From contig NZ_JAJFAX010000004.1 in the NCBI RefSeq assembly GCF_019710475.1, forward strand, positions 1-64,000: a stretch of 64,000 nt of DNA, given 5' to 3'. Made by a program: the position numbers and the translations under genes. The notes under the pieces are model-generated. The model did no database searches, had not been told where the DNA came from, and saw only the letters and a program-made list of their open reading frames with translations. This document shows positions 33,544 through 44,673 of this stretch, piece after piece (positions within the stretch are counted from its first letter, which is position 1; each line of letters begins with the position of its first letter). The stretch is from Glycomyces sp. TRM65418 (GTDB lineage: Bacteria; Actinomycetota; Actinomycetes; Mycobacteriales; Micromonosporaceae).

Positions 33544-36370
<2,827 letters not shown>

Positions 36371-36417
36371 GCAGCCCCGTTCAGGGACTGCGCACTCAGG
36401 CCGACTGAGTACTGCGA

Positions 36418-36458
36418 GGGAGGACCGCTCACGGTAGAGTGAGTGGTTCTCCCTTTCT
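36418..36458 (+). terminator. terminator after groEL
   Basis: A 15-bp stem (GGGAGGACCGCTCAC with GTGAGTGGTTCTCCC, two G-T pairs) and a 6-nt loop are followed by TTTCTCT. This is a classic intrinsic terminator ~50 bases after the stop codon. Confidence 0.85.
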
Positions 36459-36501
36459 CTGTACTGGCTGCCAGTGCAGACGGCGCAAGCCACTGCGCTA
36501 G

Positions 36502-36538
36502 CGCGGCATACCATCCCTTCCAGGGACGGTATGCCGCG
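36502..36538. other. second long hairpin in the groEL downstream region
   Basis: CGCGGCATACC pairs perfectly with GGTATGCCGCG. The 15-base interval holds an inner TCCC/GGGA stem. No T-run follows, and its role (backup terminator or other structure) is unknown. Confidence 0.5.
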
Positions 36539-36621
36539 TCGGCGCCGCCGCCGCTCGCTTTGGCCCCCAAGCGCTTCGCGCGGCCCTTCCCCGAAACGCG
36601 CACGCCCCCTACGCTGAGCGC

Positions 36622-38520
36622 ATGCCTCATCCCCGTGCGGCCGCCTTCGGAGCCCTCCTCACCGCGACGGCCATCTGCGCCTCCCTCCTCGCCGGAGCCC
36701 TCTGGACCGAACCCCCGCCCGCGCCCCCGGCCCGGCACGCCCTCGACGACGTCCCGTCGGGGGCGGCGCCGCCCGAGTACCGGGAGGACGGCCCCTCCCT
36801 CCTCGTCTGCCCGAGCGACCCCGAGGACTTCACCGAACGCAACGAAGGCGTCGGCTACAACAAGCGCATCCAGAACGAGCGGCTCTACGAGGAGTGCCCC
36901 GAGCGCGGCTACACCAGCCTCGCCGACGCGGTCGCGGACGCCCTCGCGACCGACGGGACCCGGGTCCTCGTGCTCCCCGGCCACTACCCCGGGACGGGCG
37001 TGCAGATCCTCGACGCCCCCGACGACGCCGCCGAAGGGCCCGGCGAAGGCGCCGACCTCCAGATCGAAGGCCTCGGCGACAGCCCCGACGACGTGCAGTT
37101 CTCCGCCGGATTCGACCACGACAGCGCGCTCGTGATCGGGTCCCGCATGAGCGTGTACCTCAAGGGCTTCATGCTCACCGAGGCCCGCGTCAGCGGCCTC
37201 GACCTCGGCGGCGTCCACAGTGCCGTCGTCGAGGGCGTCGCCGGGGTCGGCAACCGCGCCAACGGCCTCGCGATCGGCGGCGCGGGCCCGGTGGCCGTCC
37301 TCGACTGCCGCGCCGAAGGCAACGGCAACGCCGGGATCACCCTCAGCGGGCTCCAGACCACCGTGGACTCCTGCGAAGCCACGGGCAACCGCATCGGGAT
37401 GCGCGTCGGCGGCCAGACCGACCTGGAACTCACCGGCAACCACCTGCACGGCAACGCCACCGGCCTCCTCATCGCCGAACCCGTCGCGGACGCCGGCCTT
37501 CGCGTGAGCGGGAACCTGATCCACGACAACAACGCCGAGGCCGAGATCGACTCTCCGGCCTGTGAACCCGAACGCGGCGGCATCGGCGACGCCGGGGTCC
37601 GATGCGTCGACCTCACCGCCCCCGCGGGCGTCGGCGTCGCCATCAGCGGCAGCGGCGTCCACCTCGCCGACAACCACATCTGGGGCCAGCGCCTCGCCGC
37701 CGTCGCCGTGTGGTCGCCCACCGGCGGGCCGCGGGCCGAGGGCAACCGCATCGAAGGCAACACCCTCGGCTTCCGCGACGACGGCGCCCGCTCCCGCAAC
37801 CGCATCGACCTCTGGTGGGACGGGACCGGCTCGGGCAACTGCTTCGACCAGCCCGCCCACCACACCACCCCCGACGTCCTCCCCGGCTGCGGCGCCTCGG
37901 TCGACCGCGTCTACGGCGACCCGCTGCGGGCCTACAAGGTCTGGCGCTGCGGCCCCGAGGCCGTCGCCGGCGGCGAGGCCCCGACCGGCTGCGACTGGCT
38001 CGGCGCGACCTCTACCGATCGGATCGAGTTCCAGGCCGCGGTCCTCTTCGCCACCTCCCTGCTGTTCCTCACCGGCGCGGGCTGGCTCGCCGCCGCCCGG
38101 GCCCCGATCGCGCCCCGGCCGCACCAGATGACGTTCTCCGCCATGGCGACCGGCGCGGGCGCCCTGCTCCTGCTGCTCGCCCTGTGGTCCGGCCGGGCCG
38201 ACTACGAGGCCATCGCGATCGGCCTGTGGGGCCTCGGCTGGCTCCTCGCGGGCCGCTCCTGGCGCCGGTGCGGCCTGCCGTTCTTCGGGACGTTCACCGG
38301 CCTCATCGGCCTCCTCGCGGTCGTGGACGCGCTCGACCGCGGCGTTTGGACGATCGCGCCGCTCCCGGTCTCGCCCGCCTGGCTCTGGCTCGCGCTCCTG
38401 CCCTTGTGGACGCTGGTCGCGCTGGGCGTCGCCTTCCGTCCGCGCGCCCGCGAGGAGGAGCCTGCCCCGGTCGAGCGCACACCGGTGACCGCGCCGTCGC
38501 ACGACCGCTTCGACTGGTAG
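36622..38520 (+). CDS. membrane-anchored right-handed beta-helix protein
   Basis: 632 residues. An N-terminal membrane helix (ALLTATAICASLLAGALW) is followed by an outer domain (~55-470) made of beta-helix rungs, as in NosD/parallel beta-helix repeat proteins: repeated patterns such as VLDCRAEGNGNAGITLSG and LELTGNHLHGNATGLLI. About four membrane helices (~475-605) and a charged tail close it. Cysteines are scattered through the outer domain. A cell-surface carbohydrate-related role is a guess. TACGCT 6 nt before the ATG points to a leaderless start. Confidence 0.75.
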   Translation: MPHPRAAAFGALLTATAICASLLAGALWTEPPPAPPARHALDDVPSGAAPPEYREDGPSLLVCPSDPEDFTERNEGVGYNKRIQNERLYEECPERGYTSLADAVADALATDGTRVLVLPGHYPGTGVQILDAPDDAAEGPGEGADLQIEGLGDSPDDVQFSAGFDHDSALVIGSRMSVYLKGFMLTEARVSGLDLGGVHSAVVEGVAGVGNRANGLAIGGAGPVAVLDCRAEGNGNAGITLSGLQTTVDSCEATGNRIGMRVGGQTDLELTGNHLHGNATGLLIAEPVADAGLRVSGNLIHDNNAEAEIDSPACEPERGGIGDAGVRCVDLTAPAGVGVAISGSGVHLADNHIWGQRLAAVAVWSPTGGPRAEGNRIEGNTLGFRDDGARSRNRIDLWWDGTGSGNCFDQPAHHTTPDVLPGCGASVDRVYGDPLRAYKVWRCGPEAVAGGEAPTGCDWLGATSTDRIEFQAAVLFATSLLFLTGAGWLAAARAPIAPRPHQMTFSAMATGAGALLLLLALWSGRADYEAIAIGLWGLGWLLAGRSWRRCGLPFFGTFTGLIGLLAVVDALDRGVWTIAPLPVSPAWLWLALLPLWTLVALGVAFRPRAREEEPAPVERTPVTAPSHDRFDW

Positions 38521-38544
38521 CCCCCGATCGCGTAATCTGGGCCC

Positions 38545-38745
38545 ATGACTTGGACCTGGAAGCTCGAAGACGCCGACGGCAACGCCATCGAAGCCCCCGA
38601 CAGCGACCTGGGCAGCCAGGGCGACGCGGAGTCGTGGCTGGGCGAGCGCTGGCGGGAGTTCGCCGAGCAGGGCGCCGCGACCGCGATCCTCATGGAGGAC
38701 GGCCGTCAGGTCTACCGCATGGAGCTCGCTCCCGCGGAGGAGTAG
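38545..38745 (+). CDS. small conserved hypothetical protein
   Basis: 66 residues, acidic (WTWKLEDADGNAIEAPDSDL ... LMEDGRQVYRMELAPAEE). Compact one-domain proteins of this form recur in actinobacterial genomes without a known role. TAATCT lies 6 nt before the ATG with no Shine-Dalgarno site, which supports an expressed leaderless gene. Confidence 0.75.
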   Translation: MTWTWKLEDADGNAIEAPDSDLGSQGDAESWLGERWREFAEQGAATAILMEDGRQVYRMELAPAEE

Positions 38746-38833
38746 ACCGCGCCCGCCGCGGGCGCGACCGGTGTGGCGACGGGCGCACCGCGACCGTCGC
38801 CGTTCGTTCCCGCGCCGTAATAGGCTGGGCGGC

Positions 38834-41125
38834 GTGACCGACTCTGGTTCCCTCACGTTGACCGCCACCCGCGCCCGCGCCGCACTCGACGCCCGCCGCG
38901 GGATCGTCCGCCTCCACCCCGAGGCGCTCACCGCCCTGGGCCTGCGCCCCGGCGACGCCGTGGAGCTGACCGGTCGCCGCGCGACCGCCGCGATCGCGCT
39001 CGCGGCGGACCGGTACGCCTCCCGCCGCGCCCTCTACGCCGACGACCTCACGCTCGGCAACATCGGCGCGCGCGACGGCGACGCGATCCGCCTGGCCCCG
39101 GTCGAGCTGACCGCGGCCGACCGCGTGGTGCTGTCCGGACCGGCCTCGGCCGTCGCCGTCGTCGACCCCGACACGCTCCGCCTGGCGCTGCTGTCGAAGG
39201 TCGTGAGCGAGGGCGACGACGTGTCCCTCCTGCCGATCGAGCTCGGCGACGCCCAGCGCGAGCTCGTCGCCTCGACCCGCCGCACCCTCAACAACACCCT
39301 CGGCATGGGCTGGACCACCATGGTGCTCAACGTGGTCGAGGCCGATCCGGCGCACGCCGCCATGATCACCTCGGACACGCGCGTCGAATGGGAGCACGAC
39401 GTCCCCGACTCGATCGACGTCTCCCTCGCCTCCGGCCGCACGGTCTCCCTGGGCCGCGCCGGCGCCCCGATGCCGGCGTCCTACGGCGGCGAGGCCGCCG
39501 CTTCCCGTCCCCGCGCCGAGGCGCGCGAGCCCGTCCGGGCGCCGGCCGAGGCCGTCCCCGGCATCGCCCCGATCCCCTACGACGAGCTCGCCGGGGCCAA
39601 GATCCCCGCCGAGGAACTGCGGGAACTGCTCGACCTGGGCTTCAACCACCGCGAGGTCCTCAAGGTCGTCGGCACCGACATGGCCCTCGGGGTCCTCGTC
39701 TCCGGCCCCTCGGGGGCGGGCAAGGCCACCGTCGCCCGCTCCGTGGCCGCCGCCGTCGGCGCGCGGATCAGCGAGGTCTCCGGCCACGACCTGGCCGCCC
39801 TGGAGGCGAACGCGGCCGCCGACCGGCTCCGCGCCGCCGTCGCCGCGCTCGACGCGCCCGGCGTGCTTCTGGTCCGCGGGGTCGAGGCGATCGCCCCGGC
39901 GGGGAAGCGCACGCCCCTGGGCACCATGTTCGCGCAGCTCGTCGACGAGGTCCTCGCCGATCCGGGCGAGCACGCCGTGGTGTGCACGACCGCCCGCGTC
40001 GAGGACGTCGACACGGCCCTCCGCTCGCGCCTCGAGCACGAGGTCGTCGTCCCGATGCCCGACACCGAGGCCCGTCGCGACCTCCTCGTCTACTTCACCC
40101 GCGGCATGAAGGTGGCCGAGGACGTGAAGCTCGAGTCGGTGGCGCAGCGCGCCCCCGGCTACGTCGCCTCCGACCTCGCCGTCATGGTCCGCGAGGCCGG
40201 CGTCCGGGCCGCCATGCGCGCCAAGGACGGCGGCGCGACGGCCCTGCAGCCGTCCGATTTCGACGGCGCGCTCGAATCCGTGCGGCCGACCAGCATGTCG
40301 GGCGACTCGGTCGAGCTCGGCGGCCTCACCCTCGCCGACGTCGGCGGCATGGAAGACCTCAAGCAGACCCTCACCGAGACCGTCCTGTGGCCGCTGACCT
40401 ACCCGGACGCGTTCACGCGCCTGGGCATCGAGGCCCCGCGCGGCATCCTCCTCTATGGACCTCCCGGGTGCGGCAAGACCTACATCGTCCGCGCCGTCGC
40501 CGGCGAGGGCCACGCCAACGTGCTCAGCGTCAAGGGCTCCGAACTGCTGAACAAGTGGGTCGGCGAGTCGGAGAAGAACGTCCGCGAGCTGTTCCGCCGC
40601 GCCCGCCAGGCCAGCCCGACCCTGATGTTCTTCGACGAGCTCGACGCGCTCGCCCCCGTGCGCGGCGGCGGCACCGACGGCGGCACCGCCGACCGCGTGG
40701 TCGCCGCGCTCCTGACCGAACTCGACGGCGCCGAGTCCCTGCGCGACGTCGTCGTGGTCGGCGCGACCAACCGGCCCGACATGATCGACCCGGCCCTCCT
40801 GCGGCCCGGCCGCCTCGAACGCCTGGTGTACGTGCCGCCGCCGGACGCCCGCGGACGCGCGGACATCCTGCGCGCCAACGCGAGGAACGTGCCCTTCGCC
40901 GACGACGTGGACCTCGACGCCGTGGCCGACGAGCTGTGGCTGTACTCGGCCGCCGACTGCGCCGCCCTCGTCCGCGAGGCCGCGCTGACGGCGATGCGCG
41001 AGTCCCTCGAGGCCAGCGTGGTCACCGCCGCCCACGTGGAGCAGGCGATCGAGCGCGTCCGCCCCAGCCTCGACCCCGAACAGCTCGAATACCTGGAGAA
41101 CTACGCCCACAGCCGCGAAACGTGA
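38834..41125 (+). CDS. CDC48/VCP-like AAA ATPase with degenerate D1
   Basis: 763 residues from the GTG at 38834. An N-terminal double-psi-barrel/VAT-like substrate domain (~1-200; ALTALGLRPGDAVELTGRR) precedes two AAA modules. D1 (~250-480) has Walker A GPSGAGKA, where T/S is lost, and Walker B VLLVRGVEAI, where Asp-Glu is Arg-Gly. D1 may bind but probably cannot hydrolyse ATP. D2 (~500-745) is intact: GPPGCGKT, LMFFDELDAL, GATNRPDMIDPALLRPGR. Such unfoldases extract or remodel proteins. TAGGCT lies 7 nt before the start, so a leaderless mRNA is likely. Confidence 0.92.
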   Translation: MTDSGSLTLTATRARAALDARRGIVRLHPEALTALGLRPGDAVELTGRRATAAIALAADRYASRRALYADDLTLGNIGARDGDAIRLAPVELTAADRVVLSGPASAVAVVDPDTLRLALLSKVVSEGDDVSLLPIELGDAQRELVASTRRTLNNTLGMGWTTMVLNVVEADPAHAAMITSDTRVEWEHDVPDSIDVSLASGRTVSLGRAGAPMPASYGGEAAASRPRAEAREPVRAPAEAVPGIAPIPYDELAGAKIPAEELRELLDLGFNHREVLKVVGTDMALGVLVSGPSGAGKATVARSVAAAVGARISEVSGHDLAALEANAAADRLRAAVAALDAPGVLLVRGVEAIAPAGKRTPLGTMFAQLVDEVLADPGEHAVVCTTARVEDVDTALRSRLEHEVVVPMPDTEARRDLLVYFTRGMKVAEDVKLESVAQRAPGYVASDLAVMVREAGVRAAMRAKDGGATALQPSDFDGALESVRPTSMSGDSVELGGLTLADVGGMEDLKQTLTETVLWPLTYPDAFTRLGIEAPRGILLYGPPGCGKTYIVRAVAGEGHANVLSVKGSELLNKWVGESEKNVRELFRRARQASPTLMFFDELDALAPVRGGGTDGGTADRVVAALLTELDGAESLRDVVVVGATNRPDMIDPALLRPGRLERLVYVPPPDARGRADILRANARNVPFADDVDLDAVADELWLYSAADCAALVREAALTAMRESLEASVVTAAHVEQAIERVRPSLDPEQLEYLENYAHSRET

Positions 41126-41176
41126 GCGAATCGTCACTGAGCGCACGCGGTCGCTCGGCCGGTTAGCCTGGGGGGC

Positions 41177-41992
41177 ATGTCCGCCCTCCCGCCGCCCGAC
41201 GCTCCCGACGCCCACTGGCCCCCGCAGCTGACCGCCTGGGAACGCGCCACCCACATGCCCCTGCTCGCGCTGGCCCTGCTCTTCCTCGTCGCCTACGCGG
41301 TCCCGATCCTCTACCCGGGCGTGCCGGACTGGGCCCGGACGGCCGCGACGGGGGTGTACGTCCTGGTGTGGGCGGTGTACGCCGTCGACCTCGCCGTCCG
41401 GGTCGTGATGGCGGGCCGCGGCAACCGCCTCCGGTTCCTCGTCACCCACCCGCTCGACCTCCTCATGGTGCTGCTGCCGCTCCTGCGGCCGCTGCGGGTC
41501 GTCCGGGTCGTCGTCCTGCTGACCGAGGTCTTCCGCCGCCACGCGGAGGCCTCGAAGCGCTTCCAGGCGGCGTTCTACGTCGTCACCGTCACCACCATGA
41601 TCCTGGTGGTCTCCAGCCTGGCGATCCTCGACGCCGAACGGGGCTCGGAGGGCACCCAGATCGCCGACCTCGACGACGCCATGTGGTGGTCGATCGTCAC
41701 CGCCACCACCGTCGGCTACGGGGACATGGTGCCGCAGACGGTCGAGGGCAGGGCCATCGCGGCGTTCCTGATGTTCGCCGGGATCGGCCTCTTCGGACTG
41801 GTCAGCGGCTCGCTCGCGTCGTGGTTCGTCGACCGCGTCTCGTCGGCCTCCAAGACCGCCGAACGCGCCGAGGCCGACGAGCTGCGCGAACGCATGGACC
41901 GGCTGGAACGGCAGGTCGGCGAGATCCACGCGGCCCTGGTCCGGGACCGCCCCTCCCCGGTCCGCCAGCGCGCCGAGTCCGATCCGGACTGA
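41177..41992 (+). CDS. voltage-gated-type potassium channel
   Basis: 271 residues. Six membrane segments: S1-S4 precede a pore region with the K+ selectivity filter TTVGYGDMVP (~residue 180) and the last helix FLMFAGIGLFGLVSGSLASW. The S4 region LRPLRVVRVVVLLTEVFRR carries spaced arginines, consistent with voltage sensing. A C-terminal coiled coil (~225-255, DELRERMDRLERQVGEIHAA) should help tetramerise. TAGCCT lies 7 nt before the ATG, consistent with a leaderless start. Confidence 0.9.
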   Translation: MSALPPPDAPDAHWPPQLTAWERATHMPLLALALLFLVAYAVPILYPGVPDWARTAATGVYVLVWAVYAVDLAVRVVMAGRGNRLRFLVTHPLDLLMVLLPLLRPLRVVRVVVLLTEVFRRHAEASKRFQAAFYVVTVTTMILVVSSLAILDAERGSEGTQIADLDDAMWWSIVTATTVGYGDMVPQTVEGRAIAAFLMFAGIGLFGLVSGSLASWFVDRVSSASKTAERAEADELRERMDRLERQVGEIHAALVRDRPSPVRQRAESDPD

Positions 41993-42114
41993 ACCCGCAG
42001 CGCCCTTTCGGCGATTGTTCGTCCGGCGTTCGGGTCCCCGTCACCGGAGTCGGCTAGCGTGCCGGGAGTCCGAGCCGGTGTGGCGCCGTCGCACCCTTCC
42101 GGGAGGGATCCCCC

Positions 42115-43176
42115 ATGCGATTGTCGCGACTGCTCCCCGCGCGCCTGCGCCGAAGGCTCCGCACCGCGGCCCTCGCCCGCGACGCCCGCGAGGGGCCCGC
42201 CCACGGCCCGCTGCCGACGTCCTCGGACTTCCTGCACGTCATCGCCACACGCCACGGCATCGGCGTCTTCGACGAGCAGTGGTTCGCCTACCGGCAGCTC
42301 CTCCTGGAGCACCTCACGCTCGCCTCGCTCGACGCCCAGACCCACCGCGACTTCCTGTGGGTCGTCGCGATCGACCGCAACATGCCCCCGGTCGCCAGGA
42401 AGCACCTCGAGGCGCTGGCCGCCGACCGCCCGTACCTGCACCTCGCCGAGACCGAGCTGAAGCGCGACTTCGTCCCGGACCTCGTCGTCCGCGTCCGCGA
42501 GGAGGCCAAGGCCCGCGGGAAGGCCTGGGTCCTCACCACGCGGCTGGACGACGACGACGCGATCCACCGCGACCTCGTCGGCCGCCTCCACCAGGAGGCG
42601 GCCGCCCACCTCGCCGAAGGACGCGACAACCCCGCGATCCTCGCGCCCACGCTGGGCTGCAACTGGGTGCCGACCGCGGCGGCGGGGCACCGGGCCTACC
42701 ACCACAGCCCCTCCATCGGCCTGAGCCTCCTCGAGCCGGCCGCGCGCGCCGCCACCGTCTACCGCCGCAACCACAGCACCCTCGGCCAGATGCTCGTCCC
42801 ACAGGGCGTCAGCGTCCGCCACCTCGACGGCGAGACGCTCTGGTGGCTGTACGCCCACACCGGGCTCTCCGACCAGCAGCGCGAAGGCTCCGAGCGCATG
42901 TCCAAAGTGGCCGACCATGCGCACGCCATCGCGCTCGACGCCGCGATGCTCGCCCGCTTCGGCGTCACCGCCGAAGGGGCGCGCCTGCTGCGGCGCACCC
43001 CCGAACCCGAGCCGCACGAGACGCTCCACCTCCTGAACCGGCGCGGACTCGACGTCGAGCAGGAGATCCACGAGCTCCGCGAGGCCCTGCGCGACAAGGA
43101 CGACGAGCGCCTGCGCGAGCGGGTCGCGAAGCTCCACGCCGAGCGCCGCCGGATGCACGAGCGCCTCATCCGCTGA
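42115..43176 (+). CDS. putative rhamnosyltransferase-type glycosyltransferase
   Basis: 353 residues behind a strong GGGAGGGA site. HVIATRHGIGVFDEQWFAYR, LASLDAQTHRDFLWVVAIDR and the acidic metal site TTRLDDDDAIHRDLV follow the pattern of the 'putative rhamnosyl transferase' family (GT-A-like). The last ~60 residues are a charged helix, likely a coiled coil. No signal peptide, so it works on cytoplasmic precursors of a cell-surface glycan. Substrate not determinable. Confidence 0.75.
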   Translation: MRLSRLLPARLRRRLRTAALARDAREGPAHGPLPTSSDFLHVIATRHGIGVFDEQWFAYRQLLLEHLTLASLDAQTHRDFLWVVAIDRNMPPVARKHLEALAADRPYLHLAETELKRDFVPDLVVRVREEAKARGKAWVLTTRLDDDDAIHRDLVGRLHQEAAAHLAEGRDNPAILAPTLGCNWVPTAAAGHRAYHHSPSIGLSLLEPAARAATVYRRNHSTLGQMLVPQGVSVRHLDGETLWWLYAHTGLSDQQREGSERMSKVADHAHAIALDAAMLARFGVTAEGARLLRRTPEPEPHETLHLLNRRGLDVEQEIHELREALRDKDDERLRERVAKLHAERRRMHERLIR

Positions 43177-43182
43177 GGACGC

Positions 43183-44208
43183 TCAGGCGAGCTTCTTCTG
43201 GTAGACGTTCTCGAGGCAGGAGATCCGGTAGCCGACCGCCTCGTTGATGCTGATCATGTGCTCGTTGGACACGGCGTTCCCCGTCCACACGTACCGCATC
43301 CGCGGCCGCCACTCGCGCACGCGCCGCTGGTTGGCGATCTTGAGGATCGTGCCCAGCCGGTGTCCGCGGAAGCGCGGGTCCACGATGGTGTCCCCCTGGA
43401 CGCAGTGCCGCTCCTCGCCGCCTTCGACGATGATCTCCGTGAAGCCCGCCACCGCGCCGCTCTCCTTGTGGCGCACGGCGACCTGCAGGTGCAACTCGCC
43501 CCGCAGGCGGCGTCGGCGCTCCCAGTCGAGGAGCCGGTCGCGGTCGACGACGGCCTCCTGGAGGTCCCACTCGCCCAACGGCATGTCGGTGTACATGCGG
43601 GCGTGCAGGTACGCCATCCCGTCGACGAGGTCCTCGGGCGGGGCGCCGACGAACGCGACGACCTCGAAGCCCTCGGCTCGGGTCCAGGCGTCCTCCCACA
43701 GCCGGTCGAGCGCGTCCTCGTCCACGGCGTCGAGATCGCAGACGCGGACCGCGCATTCGAGGGACCGCTTGAAGCCCTTGCCGACGGCGAAGACCGAGCC
43801 GACCTCGCCGACGGTCGGATCGCCCGGGCCGGGAGCGGCGAGCCACACGGACATCGTGTCGCGGCCCTCCTCGGCGGCGCGCTGCTCGGCGTGGCGCAGC
43901 AGGGCCGAGCCGACGCCGCGGCGGCGCTCGCCGGGACGGACGGACAGGTCGAATCCGGCCAGGTGCGTGTTGTCGAGGTCCGAGAGCGAGAGCGAGAGGC
44001 TGCCGAGCACGCGGCCGTCGACGACCGCGGCCCACTGCTCGTTCCGGCCGTCGGCGCTGCTGGTCACCAGGGAGCTCAAGGGCCGCATGGGGTTCCACGG
44101 CCGCTGGTGGGGGGTGTCGTGTTCGTGGGCGGCCTGTTGCGCGTCGAGCCAGGACCGGACCAGGGCGTGGTCGGACGGCTCGACCCGCACGATGTCGTAA
44201 TGCGTCAT
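43183..44208 (-). CDS. tandem GNAT acetyltransferase
   Basis: 341 residues from the ATG at 44208. Two GNAT folds: the first (~1-165) has LSVRPGERRRGVGSALLRHA as acetyl-CoA loop, and the second (~175-341) has VDPRFRGHRLGTILKIANQR. The end (GYRISCLENVYQKKLA) is typical of two-domain GNATs related to mycothiol synthase-like proteins. The substrate is unknown. It is convergent with the glycosyltransferase, 6 bases apart. Confidence 0.85.
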   Translation of the reverse strand: MTHYDIVRVEPSDHALVRSWLDAQQAAHEHDTPHQRPWNPMRPLSSLVTSSADGRNEQWAAVVDGRVLGSLSLSLSDLDNTHLAGFDLSVRPGERRRGVGSALLRHAEQRAAEEGRDTMSVWLAAPGPGDPTVGEVGSVFAVGKGFKRSLECAVRVCDLDAVDEDALDRLWEDAWTRAEGFEVVAFVGAPPEDLVDGMAYLHARMYTDMPLGEWDLQEAVVDRDRLLDWERRRRLRGELHLQVAVRHKESGAVAGFTEIIVEGGEERHCVQGDTIVDPRFRGHRLGTILKIANQRRVREWRPRMRYVWTGNAVSNEHMISINEAVGYRISCLENVYQKKLA

Positions 44209-44621
44209 GGTCCTGAGTGTCGCGGACGGGACCGACGCGGACAAGCCGATTACCGTGCGCGACGATCGGCTCGGACGCGGAAGGTTTGGAGGGGAACGAC
44301 TCTGGGAACGCCTGGTTCGACGGAGCCGTGAGCGAGAGGGACGCGTTCAAGAGGACGGCGCTCGAAGCGGTTGCGTCACAAGGATGGGCTCAGAAGGAAG
44401 CGTGGTCGGGAGACCGCAGTTCCTGACACCGGCTGGCGCTGCTCGACACGTTCTAGCCCCAGGACTCGCAGTCAACCGGGTGAGTGGCGACAGGACGACT
44501 GCGGCCTCCCGCAAGAAGAATTCTTGCTCATTCAGTGAATAGGGTCAAGACCCGCACCTGGCTTCTTTTTGTCGGGTATCCGACACAAGCCTTCTCACCG
44601 CTCACGCAGAGTGATAATTTC
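44209..44621. other. gap; weak small frame and a hairpin
   Basis: A plus-strand frame ends at 44426 and could give VSERDAFKRTALEAVASQGW plus a short tail, but it has no clear start or family. A hairpin with stems GGCTT/AAGCC and GTCGG/CCGAC lies at 44561-44593. Otherwise nothing is recognised. Confidence 0.35.
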
Positions 44622-44665
44622 AGGGGTTCGGAAAGCGCTTAAACGCCAACGGTTCCCGAACCCCT
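44622..44665 (-). terminator. terminator hairpin of thrC
   Basis: AGGGGTTCGG and CCGAACCCCT pair perfectly over a 24-base loop, ~10 bases after the thrC stop. Confidence 0.6.
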
Positions 44666-44673
44666 CACTCCAC

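Noticed and set aside
38690..41929. 1079-codon minus-strand frame opposite the CDC48-like gene
   Set aside because: Antisense shadow of a strongly coding, GC-biased gene; no recognisable motif, no ribosome site.
44217..44426. Small plus-strand frame after the GNAT gene
   Set aside because: Start lies inside the GNAT promoter region, no ribosome site in the right place, and no recognised family.
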